Part shown: positions 49,396 through 58,574 of the stretch, one piece after another
Numbering within the stretch: the stretch's first letter is position 1
Layout: each line of letters starts with the position of its first letter
NCBI GenBank assembly: GCA_964354215.1
Contig: CAYGYT010000004.1
Span: 27,514 to 91,513, forward strand
Direction: 5' to 3'
Length of the DNA: 64,000 bases
Source of the DNA: CAVRZR01 sp964354215
GTDB lineage: Bacteria; Actinomycetota; Coriobacteriia; Anaerosomatales; CAVRZR01
Program-made: the position numbers and the translations under genes
Notes under the pieces: model-generated
The model's database searches: none
Seen by the model: the letters and a program-made list of their open reading frames with translations, nothing else
Told to the model about the DNA's origin: nothing

Positions 49396-51090
49396 CTAGA
49401 ACAGGCCGACGACCTTGCCGTCGGCGTCGATGTCGATCGCGTCGCCCGCAGGCGTCTTTGGCAGTCCGGGCATAGTGCGCATATCCCCGCAGAGCGGGTA
49501 GAGGAATCCGGCTCCGACGCTCGCGCGGATGTCGCGGATCGGCAGGCGCCAGCCGGTGGGCCGGCCCTTGAGCGTCGGATCGTGCGACAGCGACAGGTGC
49601 GTCTTGGCCATGCAGATGGGCAGCTTGTCGTAGCCGAGCTCGGTGTAGAGCTTCACCTTGGCCTCGGCGGCCGGCAGGTAGTCGACGCCTTCGGCGCCGT
49701 AGATCTCGGTGGCGATCGCCTCGATCTTCGCCTTGATCGAGGCGTCGTCCGGGTAGAGGAAGCGGAACTCCTTGGGAAGCTCACATGCCGAGACGACCGC
49801 TTGAGCGAGTTCGGCGCCGCCCTCGCCGCCGCCCGCGTGAACGCGGTGGGTGACGGCAAAATCCGCTCCCGCCGCGCGCGCGCGCTCCTTTATGTAGTCG
49901 TGCTCCGCTTCAGTGTCGGTGGGGAAGTGGTTCACGGCCACCACCACCGGGATGCCGAACTTCTTCATGTTCTCGACGTGCTTCTCGAGGTTCACGATGC
50001 CCTCAGCAAGGCTCTCGAGGTCTTCCGTCTTGAGGCGCTCGTCGAGCGGCTTGCCCGGCGTGACCTCGAACTTGCCCGAGTGGGACTTCAGGGCACGCAC
50101 CGTGGCGACGATGACCGCGCAGTCCGGCCGTAGTCCCGACGCGCGGCACTTGATGTCGAGGAACTTCTCGGCGCCCATGTCGGCACCGAAACCGGACTCG
50201 GTCACGACGTAGTCGGCCAGTGCGAGCGCGATGCGGTCGGCGATGACCGAGTTGTTGCCCTGCGCGATGTTGGCGAACGGGCCCGCGTGCACGAAGACCG
50301 CGCCGCCCTCGAGGTTCTGCAGCAGGTTCGGCTTGATGGCGTCTCGCATGAGCACAGTCATGGCACCCGCGCACTTCAGGTCCTCAGCGGTGACCGGCTC
50401 GCCGGCACGGTTCATGCCGATGACAATCCGGCCCAGCCGAGCGCGCATGTCGTGCAGGTCGCTTGCCATCGCGAGGATCGCCATGACCTCGCTCGCCACC
50501 GCGATGTCGAAGCCAGTTTCGCGCGGAAGGCCGTCGAGCTTGCCACCCAGGCCGGTGACGGTATTGCGCAGGTTGCGGTCGTTCAGGTCGACGACCCGAC
50601 GCCACGTGATCGAATACGGGTCGATGTCGAGGTCGTTGCCCTGGTAGATGTGGTTGTCGATGTAGGCGGCGAGCAGGTTGTTCGCCATGCTCACGGCGTG
50701 GACGTCGCCGGTGAGGTGCAGGTTGAAGTCCTCCATGGGGATGACCTGCGAGTACCCGCCGCCAGCCGCGCCGCCCTTGATGCCGAAGACCGGACCGAGT
50801 GAGGGCTGGCGGATGCAGGTGATGACCTTCTTGCCGATGTGGCCGAGCGCCTGGCCGAGGCCCACCGTCGTGACCGTCTTGCCTTCGCCAAGCGGCGTCG
50901 GATTGATCGCCGTCACGTCGATGTAGCGGCCCTGGGGCCTGTCGGCGAACTCGTTGAGCACGTCGAGCGAGACTTTGGCCTTGTAGCGGCCGTAGAGCTC
51001 GAGGTGCTCCTCGGCGATGCCGATGTCGGCGGCAACGTCGGCGATGGGTCGGAGCGTCGCGGCTTGCGCGATCTCGAGGTCAGACAGCAT
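49396..51090 (-). CDS. fhs: Formate-tetrahydrofolate ligase
   Basis: A 564-residue ligase, near the family length (~557). The P-loop is PTPLGEGKTVTTVG (about residues 62-75), followed by RQPSLGPVFGIKGGAAGGGY. The conserved NHFPTDTEAEHDYI is also present. It activates formate from FDH as formyl-THF with ATP. It is the first gene of the Wood-Ljungdahl operon. The ATG has GAGGAGA upstream. A 248-base region separates it from the divergent chemosensory operon. Confidence 0.97.
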   Translation of the reverse strand: MLSDLEIAQAATLRPIADVAADIGIAEEHLELYGRYKAKVSLDVLNEFADRPQGRYIDVTAINPTPLGEGKTVTTVGLGQALGHIGKKVITCIRQPSLGPVFGIKGGAAGGGYSQVIPMEDFNLHLTGDVHAVSMANNLLAAYIDNHIYQGNDLDIDPYSITWRRVVDLNDRNLRNTVTGLGGKLDGLPRETGFDIAVASEVMAILAMASDLHDMRARLGRIVIGMNRAGEPVTAEDLKCAGAMTVLMRDAIKPNLLQNLEGGAVFVHAGPFANIAQGNNSVIADRIALALADYVVTESGFGADMGAEKFLDIKCRASGLRPDCAVIVATVRALKSHSGKFEVTPGKPLDERLKTEDLESLAEGIVNLEKHVENMKKFGIPVVVAVNHFPTDTEAEHDYIKERARAAGADFAVTHRVHAGGGEGGAELAQAVVSACELPKEFRFLYPDDASIKAKIEAIATEIYGAEGVDYLPAAEAKVKLYTELGYDKLPICMAKTHLSLSHDPTLKGRPTGWRLPIRDIRASVGAGFLYPLCGDMRTMPGLPKTPAGDAIDIDADGKVVGLF

Positions 51091-51338
51091 GCGGTTCTCC
51101 TCATCTCAGGCAGTCTGCACGGTTTGGGCTTTCGCACAGTGATGGCCGCAGCGCACCCGTTTGGGGTGTATTCGCCAACTCTATGCCGTCTGCGCACAAA
51201 GTCACCAGTTGCTCCGCGAGCGGAACGACCCATTCGGCGTACGGGCGCGAGCGCGGCGTGAACGGCGCGCTGCTCAAGCGCCACGCCGAGAACGCCGACA
51301 CTGACTGTGACGCGATCTCACCGGTGGTGGAGGGCACA

Positions 51339-52133
51339 GTGGCGCTCGAGGGCAACCTCAGAGACTTCTCGCTTGCGGACATGTTCCGCCTGCTTTCGGG
51401 CGGAAAGAAGACCGGCACCCTCTTCCTCGAGCGCGACTCCGCCGAGGGGCACGTGTGCTTCCGAGAGGGCCGCATCTACTTCGCTGCCTCCAACTGGAGT
51501 CGGGAGTCCCTCGGCAGGCGGCTCGTCAAGGCGGGCGTGATCTCCGAGAAGCAGCTTCGGCAAGCCCTGGGTCTGCAGAAGATCCAGAAGAAGGAGAAGG
51601 CCGGGCGGCGTCTCGGTCAAATCCTCATCGACGAAGGCTACCTGGACGATGCCGTGCTGGAGACCTTCATCCAGGAGCAGATCACCGACACGCTCTTCGA
51701 CTTGTTCAGGTGGGAGGACGGCGCGCTCAAGTTCGAGTCGGGCGACGCCGGAGACGAGGAGGACATCGGCGTCTCGGTTTCTGTGGAGAACGTCATCATG
51801 GAGGCTTCGCGGCGACTCGAGCAGTGGAACAAGATCCTGGAGCGCATCCCCTCGCTCGACGCGTTGTTCGTGATGGCTGCGGCACCCGGTGAGAAGTCAA
51901 TCGAGATCCACCTCAAGCCGCGCGAATGGATGCTCCTGTGCTACCTCCATGGCGGCAGGAGTGTCCACGAGCTCGTGGAGCTGACAGGCTACACGGACTT
52001 TGAGACGGCTCGCATCCTGTATGGGATGCTCGCGGCAGGGCTCGTCGAGAAGTGCGAGAGCGTCGAGGCGGCTTCTGCCGCGGTGACCGCAGCGCCGGTA
52101 ACAGAACCCGCTGTTGCCGCAGTCGCCGGCTAG
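51339..52133 (+). CDS. DUF4388/PATAN-domain protein
   Basis: A 264-residue protein. The N-terminal PATAN (DUF4388) domain runs about residues 1-150 (LEGNLRDFSLADMFRLLSGG, GTLFLERDSAEGHVCFREGRIYFAA, LFDLFRWEDGALKFESGD). The rest is a helical region (HLKPREWMLLCYLHGGRSVHELVEL, winged-helix like). PATAN proteins act as adaptors in two-component and chemosensory pathways. I choose GTG 51339 with GGAGGG just upstream; the earlier ATG at 51183 adds residues of odd composition. It is the first gene of the chemosensory operon. Confidence 0.8.
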   Translation: MALEGNLRDFSLADMFRLLSGGKKTGTLFLERDSAEGHVCFREGRIYFAASNWSRESLGRRLVKAGVISEKQLRQALGLQKIQKKEKAGRRLGQILIDEGYLDDAVLETFIQEQITDTLFDLFRWEDGALKFESGDAGDEEDIGVSVSVENVIMEASRRLEQWNKILERIPSLDALFVMAAAPGEKSIEIHLKPREWMLLCYLHGGRSVHELVELTGYTDFETARILYGMLAAGLVEKCESVEAASAAVTAAPVTEPAVAAVAG

Positions 52134-52143
52134 GCGGACACCG

Positions 52144-53733
52144 ATGCTCAGGGGCGGCGAGAGCATCTCCAAAGACCTGGCACGCGACGATTTCGAGCGC
52201 TTCCGCGACTACATCACAACGCACGCGGGCATCTTCCTCGAGGCGAACAAGTCGGACGCGCTGAGGATTTCCCTCCTCGCACGGTCGTGCCAGCGCGGGT
52301 GCGGTGACCTCGACAGCTACTACCACGTGCTCACCAGCGATGACGAGGAGTTCAACGAGCTTCTCAACCTCGTGACCATCAACGAGACCAGCTTCTTCCG
52401 GTTCCCTGCGCAGTTCGATGCTCTGAGGACGCGCGTGGTCGCTGACATCCTCAAGACGAAACCGAAAGCGAGCCGCGCGTTCAGGGCGTGGTCGGCGGGC
52501 TGTTCGACGGGCGAGGAGCCCTACTCGATCGCCATGACGCTGCTCGACTCAGACCTCGGCGCAGCGGGCTACCGCATCGAGGTGCTCGGCACCGATGTAT
52601 CCACCCAAGCGCTCGACAAGGGGCGCGATGCCGTGTACCCGGCGCGAGCCGTAGACGGTCTCGACCAGCGGGTCCTGGAGCGGTTCTTCGAGCCGAACCA
52701 CCGGGGGCTCCGCGTCGTGCGCAACGTACGGTCTCGGGTCGATCTCGGCTACCACAACCTGGTGAAGGAGCCGTACCCGCTCAGCCTGCTCGGCAACTGG
52801 GACGTCATCTTCTGCCGAAACGTAACGATCTACTTCAGAACCGAGTCCACTCGGCGCGTCGTGAACAACTTCTACGAGAGCCTCAATCCGGGTGGCTACT
52901 TGTTCATCGGTCACTCGGAGACGCTCACGGCGGTGTCAGACCGCTTCGAGCCGATCGAGCTCGACGGCCTCTTCGTCTACCGCAAGCCGGTCGAGCAGCG
53001 TTCGTTCACTCTGGGCATGCTCGTCGGGTCGCGCGGTGCGCAGGCCACGGGCGAAGACACCGGTGACGATCGCACCGGCGGCGCGGCCGTTGCGGAAGGG
53101 CAGAGCCCGCTTTCGACGAGCGGATCCACGGGCTCGGGCACGCGGTCCGAGGACGGTACCGCGGCTGTGGGCGCGACGGGTGCCGGAGTGGGAGTCGAGC
53201 GCGAGGAGGACGTGCTCGTGCGAGAGCTGCTCGCGCAGGCACACCGCGCACTCGACGAAGGGTCGCCGAGCCGCGCGCTCGAGATCGCGCGCGAGGCGCT
53301 CCGTTCCGACAGCAAGAATGTCGACGCCTACCTCATCTGCGCCTACGCGCACGCCGACGAAGGGAACTACACGTCCGCGGTCGTCGAGTGCCACCACGCC
53401 CTCGCGATCGACCCGCTCGGTGCGGCGGCTCGCTACATCCTCGGCGTGATCTACCAGCGCCTCGACGAGCCTTCGCGCGCCATCGACGAATTCCGGCGGA
53501 CGCTGTACGTGGACTCCAACTTCGTGCTTGCTCACTTCGGCCTGGCCAACCTGTACCGCGCCCGCGGCGCGTTCTCAGATGCGGCGCGCGAGTACGAGAG
53601 CACCTTGCGGAGCGTGCGGACAAGTCCGGAGGGCACCTGGACCGGCTTCATGGGCGGATTCGCGCCCGATTTGCTCGTCAAGACGTGTGAACGAGGCCTT
53701 GCGGAGTGCAGGCGGGCCGTCGCGAACGGCTAA
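52144..53733 (+). CDS. cheR: CheR methyltransferase with TPR-like C-terminus
   Basis: A 529-residue protein. The N-terminal CheR domain (residues ~10-280) carries the SAM signature AGCSTGEEPYSIAM and the later NVTIYFRTESTRRVV. It methylates Glu residues on the MCP. After an acidic Gly/Thr-rich linker, a C-terminal helical region of ~180 residues with tetratricopeptide-like repeats (AHRALDEGSPSRALEIAREAL, AYAHADEGNYTSAVVECHHAL, GLANLYRARGAFSDAAREYEST) is present, as in alternative-function CheR proteins. ATG 52144 is taken as start; the preceding TTG frame is less likely. Confidence 0.92.
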   Translation: MLRGGESISKDLARDDFERFRDYITTHAGIFLEANKSDALRISLLARSCQRGCGDLDSYYHVLTSDDEEFNELLNLVTINETSFFRFPAQFDALRTRVVADILKTKPKASRAFRAWSAGCSTGEEPYSIAMTLLDSDLGAAGYRIEVLGTDVSTQALDKGRDAVYPARAVDGLDQRVLERFFEPNHRGLRVVRNVRSRVDLGYHNLVKEPYPLSLLGNWDVIFCRNVTIYFRTESTRRVVNNFYESLNPGGYLFIGHSETLTAVSDRFEPIELDGLFVYRKPVEQRSFTLGMLVGSRGAQATGEDTGDDRTGGAAVAEGQSPLSTSGSTGSGTRSEDGTAAVGATGAGVGVEREEDVLVRELLAQAHRALDEGSPSRALEIAREALRSDSKNVDAYLICAYAHADEGNYTSAVVECHHALAIDPLGAAARYILGVIYQRLDEPSRAIDEFRRTLYVDSNFVLAHFGLANLYRARGAFSDAAREYESTLRSVRTSPEGTWTGFMGGFAPDLLVKTCERGLAECRRAVANG

Positions 53734-53794
53734 AGGGTTGTGGCACCAAAGGCGATACCTACTACGAGTCCCGCAGGCGATGGGAGCAGAGTCG

Positions 53795-54175
53795 ATGTCA
53801 AGCGCTCGCGTACTAGCGGTCGATGACAGCCCGACCATCCTCGAGATGATCAAAGCCATTCTGATTTCGGGTGGTTACGAGGTCATCACGGCGTCGGATG
53901 GGCAGGAGGCGCTCAATGCCGCGCGCGCCGAGGTCCCCGACCTCATCCTGCTCGACGTCATGCTGCCCAAGCTCGACGGCTACCGAGTCTGTCGGCTGCT
54001 CAAGTTCGACCAGAAGTACAAGGGCATCCCGATCATCATGCTCACCGCCAAGACCGAGGAGCAGTCGGTTGCAACGGGCATCAGGACCGGTGCAAACCAG
54101 TACCTCACGAAGCCTATTGAACCGGAGCGGCTGCTCGGCGCGGTCGCCGAGGAGCTCAACAAGGTCCAGAGCTAG
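53795..54175 (+). CDS. cheY: CheY-like response regulator
   Basis: A 126-residue single-domain receiver. The acidic pocket is DDSPT near residue 10, the phospho-acceptor Asp is in LILLDVMLPK, and the Thr and Lys are in MLTAKTEE and YLTKPIE. It has no output domain, so it acts by binding a partner. Two in-frame ATGs exist (53780 and 53795); the second has GGGAG at good spacing. It lies between cheR and the PilB-like gene, so its partner may be a pilus motor or that protein. Confidence 0.92.
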   Translation: MSSARVLAVDDSPTILEMIKAILISGGYEVITASDGQEALNAARAEVPDLILLDVMLPKLDGYRVCRLLKFDQKYKGIPIIMLTAKTEEQSVATGIRTGANQYLTKPIEPERLLGAVAEELNKVQS

Positions 54176-54183
54176 GGGCGCTC

Positions 54184-56116
54184 ATGGCCGAGACAACCGG
54201 AATCACAACACGCGTCCTCGACGCACTTGCCGTCGCCGGCGTGCTTACCACCGAGCAGCTTGTCACTGCCGAAGGGCAGGCGGCATCGAATGGCGGCAAC
54301 GCCGGTCACGTCGTGATCAAGCAGGGGCTTGTCGCTGCGGACGACATTGCGGCGGTGCTCGAGGATGCGCTCGGCGTGCCTCGGGTGGACCTGGAGAGCT
54401 ACGCACCCGACGAGACGGCGCTCGGACTCGTGCCGCCGGAGGTCGCGCGCGAGCTCTCGATCGTGCCGCTCTTCGAGATCGAGGGAGTGCTCACGGTCGC
54501 GATCGGCGACGCGAGCGGCGTCTTCGATCTCGACGCACTCGGCGCGCGCCTTGGGCTTGAAGTGGAGGCCGTGCTCGCCGAACCGCTCGCCGTGCGCGCT
54601 GCCTTGGCCCAGCACTATCCGGCGCCTCCGCCGCCTGCGACGGTCGGGTCGGATGTCGACGAGTCGAATGCGGGCGAGTCGAATGCGGGCGAGTCGNNNN
54701 NNNNNNNNNNNNNNNNNNNNNNNNNNNNNNNNNNNNNNNNNNNNNNNNNNNNNNNNNNNNNNNNNNNNNNNNNNNNNNNNNNNNNNNNNNNNNNNNGCGG
54801 GCGAGTCGGTGCGGGGCGATGCCGGGAATGCGCCCGGCTCCGACGAGGTCGCATGGGGTCCCGACTCCGCCTCAGGCGCGATTGGTGAGGCTGAGCCCGC
54901 TCAGAGCGCCACCGCCGACGATGCGACGCCTTGGATCGACCTCGATGTGCTCGCCGTCGCCGATCCCGCGCGTATGGCGCTCCTGGTCACGGAGATCCTG
55001 GAGCAGGCGGTCCGCCTCGGCGCAACGAAGATCCATATCTTGCCATACAGAGACGACTTCTTCGTCGTGTTCCGGGTGGACGGCCGCTTGAGGCAAGTCG
55101 GCGCAGCACCGCTCTCGTTGCAGGATGCCCTCGTCGAGGGCGTGCGCAACTTCATGCGCCTCCCGGCGCCGGGGCTGGGACAACCATCCGTGGGCCGGTT
55201 GCACGCCGAGATCGCGGGTGCCGAAGTGACGCTCACGCTCTCGGCAGTCAAGACGATTTCCGGACACCGCCTCGTCGTGTCGATCGATCAGGGCGAACTC
55301 GCGCCACGTCCCATCGCTGAACTCGGCGTGGGCGAGCAGGAGCAGCGGGCGCTCGAAGCGCTCATCGAGCGCGGCGCGGGGCTACTGCTTGTCGTCTCGC
55401 CAGTCGGTGAGGGTGCGAGCGAGACGTACTACAGCGTCCTCGCCCACGCCGCCGCCGTCGGCAGGACGTCGTACTCGGTCGAGCGTTCGGTGGGGTACGA
55501 GATCGCCGCTGCGGCGCAAGTTCCGGTCCCTCCCGGTTCGCCCGTGGCGCCCGTCGCGTTCCTCTCGGCCGGGCTTCGACAGGATACCGACGTCATGGGC
55601 GCTGACCCGCTCGAGAGCCGAGAGGACGTCCGCCTCGCGATCGAGGCGACCGCGCACGGCAAGCTCATGGTCGCGACATTCGCGGCGTCGAGTGCCGCCT
55701 CTGGCGTCCGTCGTCTGCTCGACCTGGGTGTCGAGCCAACGAGTCTTGCTTCGTCGCTCACCATGATCGTCGCGCAGCGGCTCGTCCGTACCGTGTGCCC
55801 GTCCTGCGCGACCGACGACGACGGCGACCTCGCTGCGCGTCTTCCCGGCAACGAATCCGGCATGCGTGGCAAGATCGGTTCAGGCTGCAGCGCGTGTCAC
55901 GACAGCGGGCATGGGGGAGTGGCGGGTCTGTTCGAAGCCACCTCGGTCGGCGACGAGCTTCAGGTCGCAATCGAGCGCGAGGGATCCGCTGAGGAGATCG
56001 AGTCGGCAGCGCTCGCATCGGGCATGCGATCGTTCGCCGCCGCGGGACTCGACGCGCTGCAGAACGGCTCCGTGAGTGCCGCGGAGCTCGACCGCGTGCT
56101 GCGCTTCGCGGAGTGA
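54184..56116 (+). CDS. PilB/GspE-like pseudo-ATPase with MshEN-like N-terminus, assembly gap inside
   Basis: The N-terminus (about 1-160) resembles an MshEN/GspE-N domain, and the C-terminal ~400 residues a type II/IV secretion ATPase. Between them lies an acidic linker with Asn-Ala-Gly-Glu-Ser repeats and an N gap (54697-54796). The Walker A GPTGSGKTT is replaced by SPVGEGAS, the Walker B GEIRD by GADPL and the His box HTN by AAS. The zinc Cys (CPSC, CSAC) remain. The protein is therefore not a working ATPase. The frame differs on each side of the gap, so the missing length is unknown. It lies between cheY and cheW and is a probable signalling scaffold. Confidence 0.8.
54658..54808 (+). repeat. 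15-base coding tandem repeat spanning the gap
   Basis: Units like AATGCGGGCGAGTCG (encoding Asn-Ala-Gly-Glu-Ser) lie just before the 100-N gap, and GCGGGCGAGTCG resumes just after. The array probably collapsed in assembly, which explains the gap. Confidence 0.7.
54697..54796. other. Assembly gap (100 N)
   Basis: A run of exactly 100 N inside the repeat-rich linker of the PilB-like gene. The length is nominal. Confidence 0.99.
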
Positions 56117-56122
56117 TGCGTG

Positions 56123-56764
56123 ATGCCGAGCAAGCCGAACGTCATCGACTGCGAGCCCGTCGTCTCTCCTCCGGCAGCGAACTGTGCAGTGCCGGAAGTC
56201 ACGTCGTCGGGCCGAGGCGGCTCCTTGGAGGTTCGTCCGCCGGAGGCTCCTGAGGGCGCCGAGGTTCGGGATACCCCCGACCCCTTCGACGCTGCGGGCA
56301 CCTCGGCTGAGGCGGTGTGCGTTCTGATCGATCAGGCCGTTGCCTTCACTCTCGCGGGCCAGCGCTACGCGCTCCCGGTCGGTGACGTGCAGGAGATACA
56401 ACACATCGTCGCATTCGCAGGTACGACCGTTGACGGACCCGTGATCGGCATGGTCAACCTGCGCGGCGACATCGTTCCTGCGGTCGATCTGCGCAGGGTG
56501 CTGGGTCTTACCCAGGCGCCGTTCACGATCGAGACGCCGATGGTGATCTGCCGAAGCGCGACGGGTCTCGTCGCACTCCTCGTGGACGAGGTCGACGATG
56601 TGCTGCTGCTCGACGAGGGCTGCGTTCAGCCAACTCCTCCGCTCCATGCGCTTGCGTCGAAAATGCGTGGCGTAGCCCGGCTCGCATCGGGTCTGGTCTA
56701 CCTGCTCGACCTCGAGGCCATCCTGGACGGCGTGACGGAGGAGGGGCTGCCGCATGCCTCCTGA
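56123..56764 (+). CDS. cheW: CheW-like adaptor (first)
   Basis: A 213-residue protein. A ~65-residue N-terminal low-complexity region is followed by a CheW domain (AFTLAGQRYALPVGDVQEIQ, GMVNLRGDIVPAVDLRR, LVDEVDDVLLL). It couples MCP and CheA. It starts with ATG 56123 with GGAG upstream. It overlaps the next cheW by 11 bases. Confidence 0.88.
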   Translation: MPSKPNVIDCEPVVSPPAANCAVPEVTSSGRGGSLEVRPPEAPEGAEVRDTPDPFDAAGTSAEAVCVLIDQAVAFTLAGQRYALPVGDVQEIQHIVAFAGTTVDGPVIGMVNLRGDIVPAVDLRRVLGLTQAPFTIETPMVICRSATGLVALLVDEVDDVLLLDEGCVQPTPPLHALASKMRGVARLASGLVYLLDLEAILDGVTEEGLPHAS

Positions 56765-57353
56765 GCTTCACCTTCTCTCACGCTCAGACGACGACGTCCT
56801 CACGGCGCGTGCCGAGTCACTCGCACAGGAGAGCGTCGAAGAGCAGGAGCACGATGTCGTATCGGCGCTGCTCTTCCGTCTCGGCGAGGAGTGGTACGGC
56901 GTTCGACTTGCCGACGTGCGCGAGATCTACCGTGAGTACCGGCTGACGCAAATCCCGTGTGTGCCCGATTTCGTACTCGGCGTCGTGAGCATGCGTGGCG
57001 AGATCCTCTCGGTGAACGACCTTGCGCGGATGATGCGCCTCGGGCAGGTCACGTCGACGGGCAGGCAGCCGCCTGCGATCGTGCTCGAGAACGCCGAGAC
57101 CGAAGCGGCGATTGTAGTGGATGAGATCGGCGAAATCGCCGATATACCAACTGGATCGATCCAACCGCCCTTGATCGTGATCGACAGGCTGCAGGCTCCG
57201 TTCGTGAGTGGGACTGTGGCGGTGGGCGAGTTGCTGGTGGGTCTGATCGATGCGGGACGCGTCCTCGAGCCGGTTGGCGGATCGGCGAGGGTGTCAGCGG
57301 GGCAGATGATCGGGAAGGCGGAGGGACATGAAGGTCGCAGCACTCATTCGTAG
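56754..57353 (+). CDS. cheW: CheW-like adaptor (second)
   Basis: A 199-residue CheW protein (LLFRLGEEWYGVRLADVREIY, VLGVVSMRGEILSVNDLARMM, AAIVVDEIGEIADIP). It overlaps the first cheW by 11 bases and the mcp gene by 26 bases, all in one operon. Two different CheW proteins suggest separate contacts in the array, for example one linking CheA to the MCP and one to the PilB-like or PATAN protein. The long N-terminus is acidic. Confidence 0.9.
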   Translation: MPPELHLLSRSDDDVLTARAESLAQESVEEQEHDVVSALLFRLGEEWYGVRLADVREIYREYRLTQIPCVPDFVLGVVSMRGEILSVNDLARMMRLGQVTSTGRQPPAIVLENAETEAAIVVDEIGEIADIPTGSIQPPLIVIDRLQAPFVSGTVAVGELLVGLIDAGRVLEPVGGSARVSAGQMIGKAEGHEGRSTHS

Positions 57354-58548
57354 CAGATTCGTGTACCGCATGACGCTCGTCACGACCGTGCTCGCGCTGC
57401 TGTTCAACGTCGTGCAGTGGACGCTGCTGTGGGGGTTGTTCAACGACGAACTTGAGGGCAAGGCCCAGGTCAGCGGCGAGATCGGTATCGTCGCCGGTGT
57501 CATGGCCGCGCTGTTCGTGGCGTGGGTGCTCGTGACGTTTGCGATCACGCGCAGGTTCATGGCGCCGCTCGACGGTCTTGTCGAGAGCATGCACTCGGCG
57601 TGTCAAGGCTCGATCGGTCAGAAGGTCACGGTGGCCGCCAAGGACGAGTTCGGTGTGCTCGCGGAGTCGTACAACCAGATGCTCGACCTCATCGTCTATC
57701 TGATCCGGCAGACGCAGGAGGCGTCCAAGCTCTTGGCGGCTTCCGCCTCCGACATCCTGGCTGCGACTGAGCAGCAGGCCTCCGGCTCCGCCGAGCAGGC
57801 CGCGTCGATCAGCGAGACGACGGCGACGATGGAAGAGCTTGCCTCCACGTATCGCCAGATCGCCGAGAACGCCGACCAGGTCGTTCGCCTTGCCGAGGCC
57901 TCCCTCGGCAGCGCCGAATCGGGGCAGCAGGCGGTTGGCACCACGCTCACTGCCATGGAAGAGATCCGCATTCGCTCGCAGGCCTCGGCGAACAACATCC
58001 TCGCGCTGGGCGAGCGGAGCCAGCAAATCGGCCAGGTGCTCTCAATGATCAACAGCATCGCCGACCAGACCAAGATCCTCGCGCTCAACGCCGCCATCGA
58101 GGCCGCGCGCGCCGGCGAAGCGGGCAAGGGCTTCTCGGTGGTCGCAGTCGAGATCCGGAAGCTCGCCGAGTCTGTCGTCGAATCCACGAGCGAGATCTCG
58201 GCGATCATGAGCGAGATCCAATCGGCCGCGAACGAGCTCGTCATGTCAACGGAGCAGGAACTCAAGCAGGTTCAAAGCGGTCTCGAGCTCGCGAATCGCA
58301 CCGGCGAGAACTTCGGTGAGATCCTCGAGACCATCGAGCAGACCACCATCGCCGCCAAGGAGATCTCGGCAGCCACCCAGCAGCAGCGAAGCGCCACCGA
58401 TCAAGTGGTCAAGGCGATGCGAGAAGTCGCAACGGTCGCGCAGCAGACGGCGGCCGGCTCTCGGCAGGTCGCTTCCTCGGCGGAGTCGCTCTCGAGCATG
58501 GCGCAGGATTCGAGCCAGGTAGGCGCTGCGTTCACGGTCGTCGGCTAG
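57328..58548 (+). CDS. Methyl-accepting chemotaxis protein without ligand domain
   Basis: A 406-residue MCP. Two membrane helices (about 15-37 and 50-72) leave only a ~12-residue loop between them, so there is no periplasmic sensor domain. A HAMP region (TRRFMAPLDGLVESM) and the MA signalling coiled-coil follow, with the conserved hairpin tip IADQTKILALNAAIEAARAGEAGKGF. Methylation sites in Glu/Gln pairs are present. The signal is probably internal (membrane state or partner protein). Length is short but complete. Confidence 0.93.
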   Translation: MKVAALIRSRFVYRMTLVTTVLALLFNVVQWTLLWGLFNDELEGKAQVSGEIGIVAGVMAALFVAWVLVTFAITRRFMAPLDGLVESMHSACQGSIGQKVTVAAKDEFGVLAESYNQMLDLIVYLIRQTQEASKLLAASASDILAATEQQASGSAEQAASISETTATMEELASTYRQIAENADQVVRLAEASLGSAESGQQAVGTTLTAMEEIRIRSQASANNILALGERSQQIGQVLSMINSIADQTKILALNAAIEAARAGEAGKGFSVVAVEIRKLAESVVESTSEISAIMSEIQSAANELVMSTEQELKQVQSGLELANRTGENFGEILETIEQTTIAAKEISAATQQQRSATDQVVKAMREVATVAQQTAAGSRQVASSAESLSSMAQDSSQVGAAFTVVG

Positions 58549-58574
58549 AAGTCCCCGGTACGAGGGGCGGTGCC

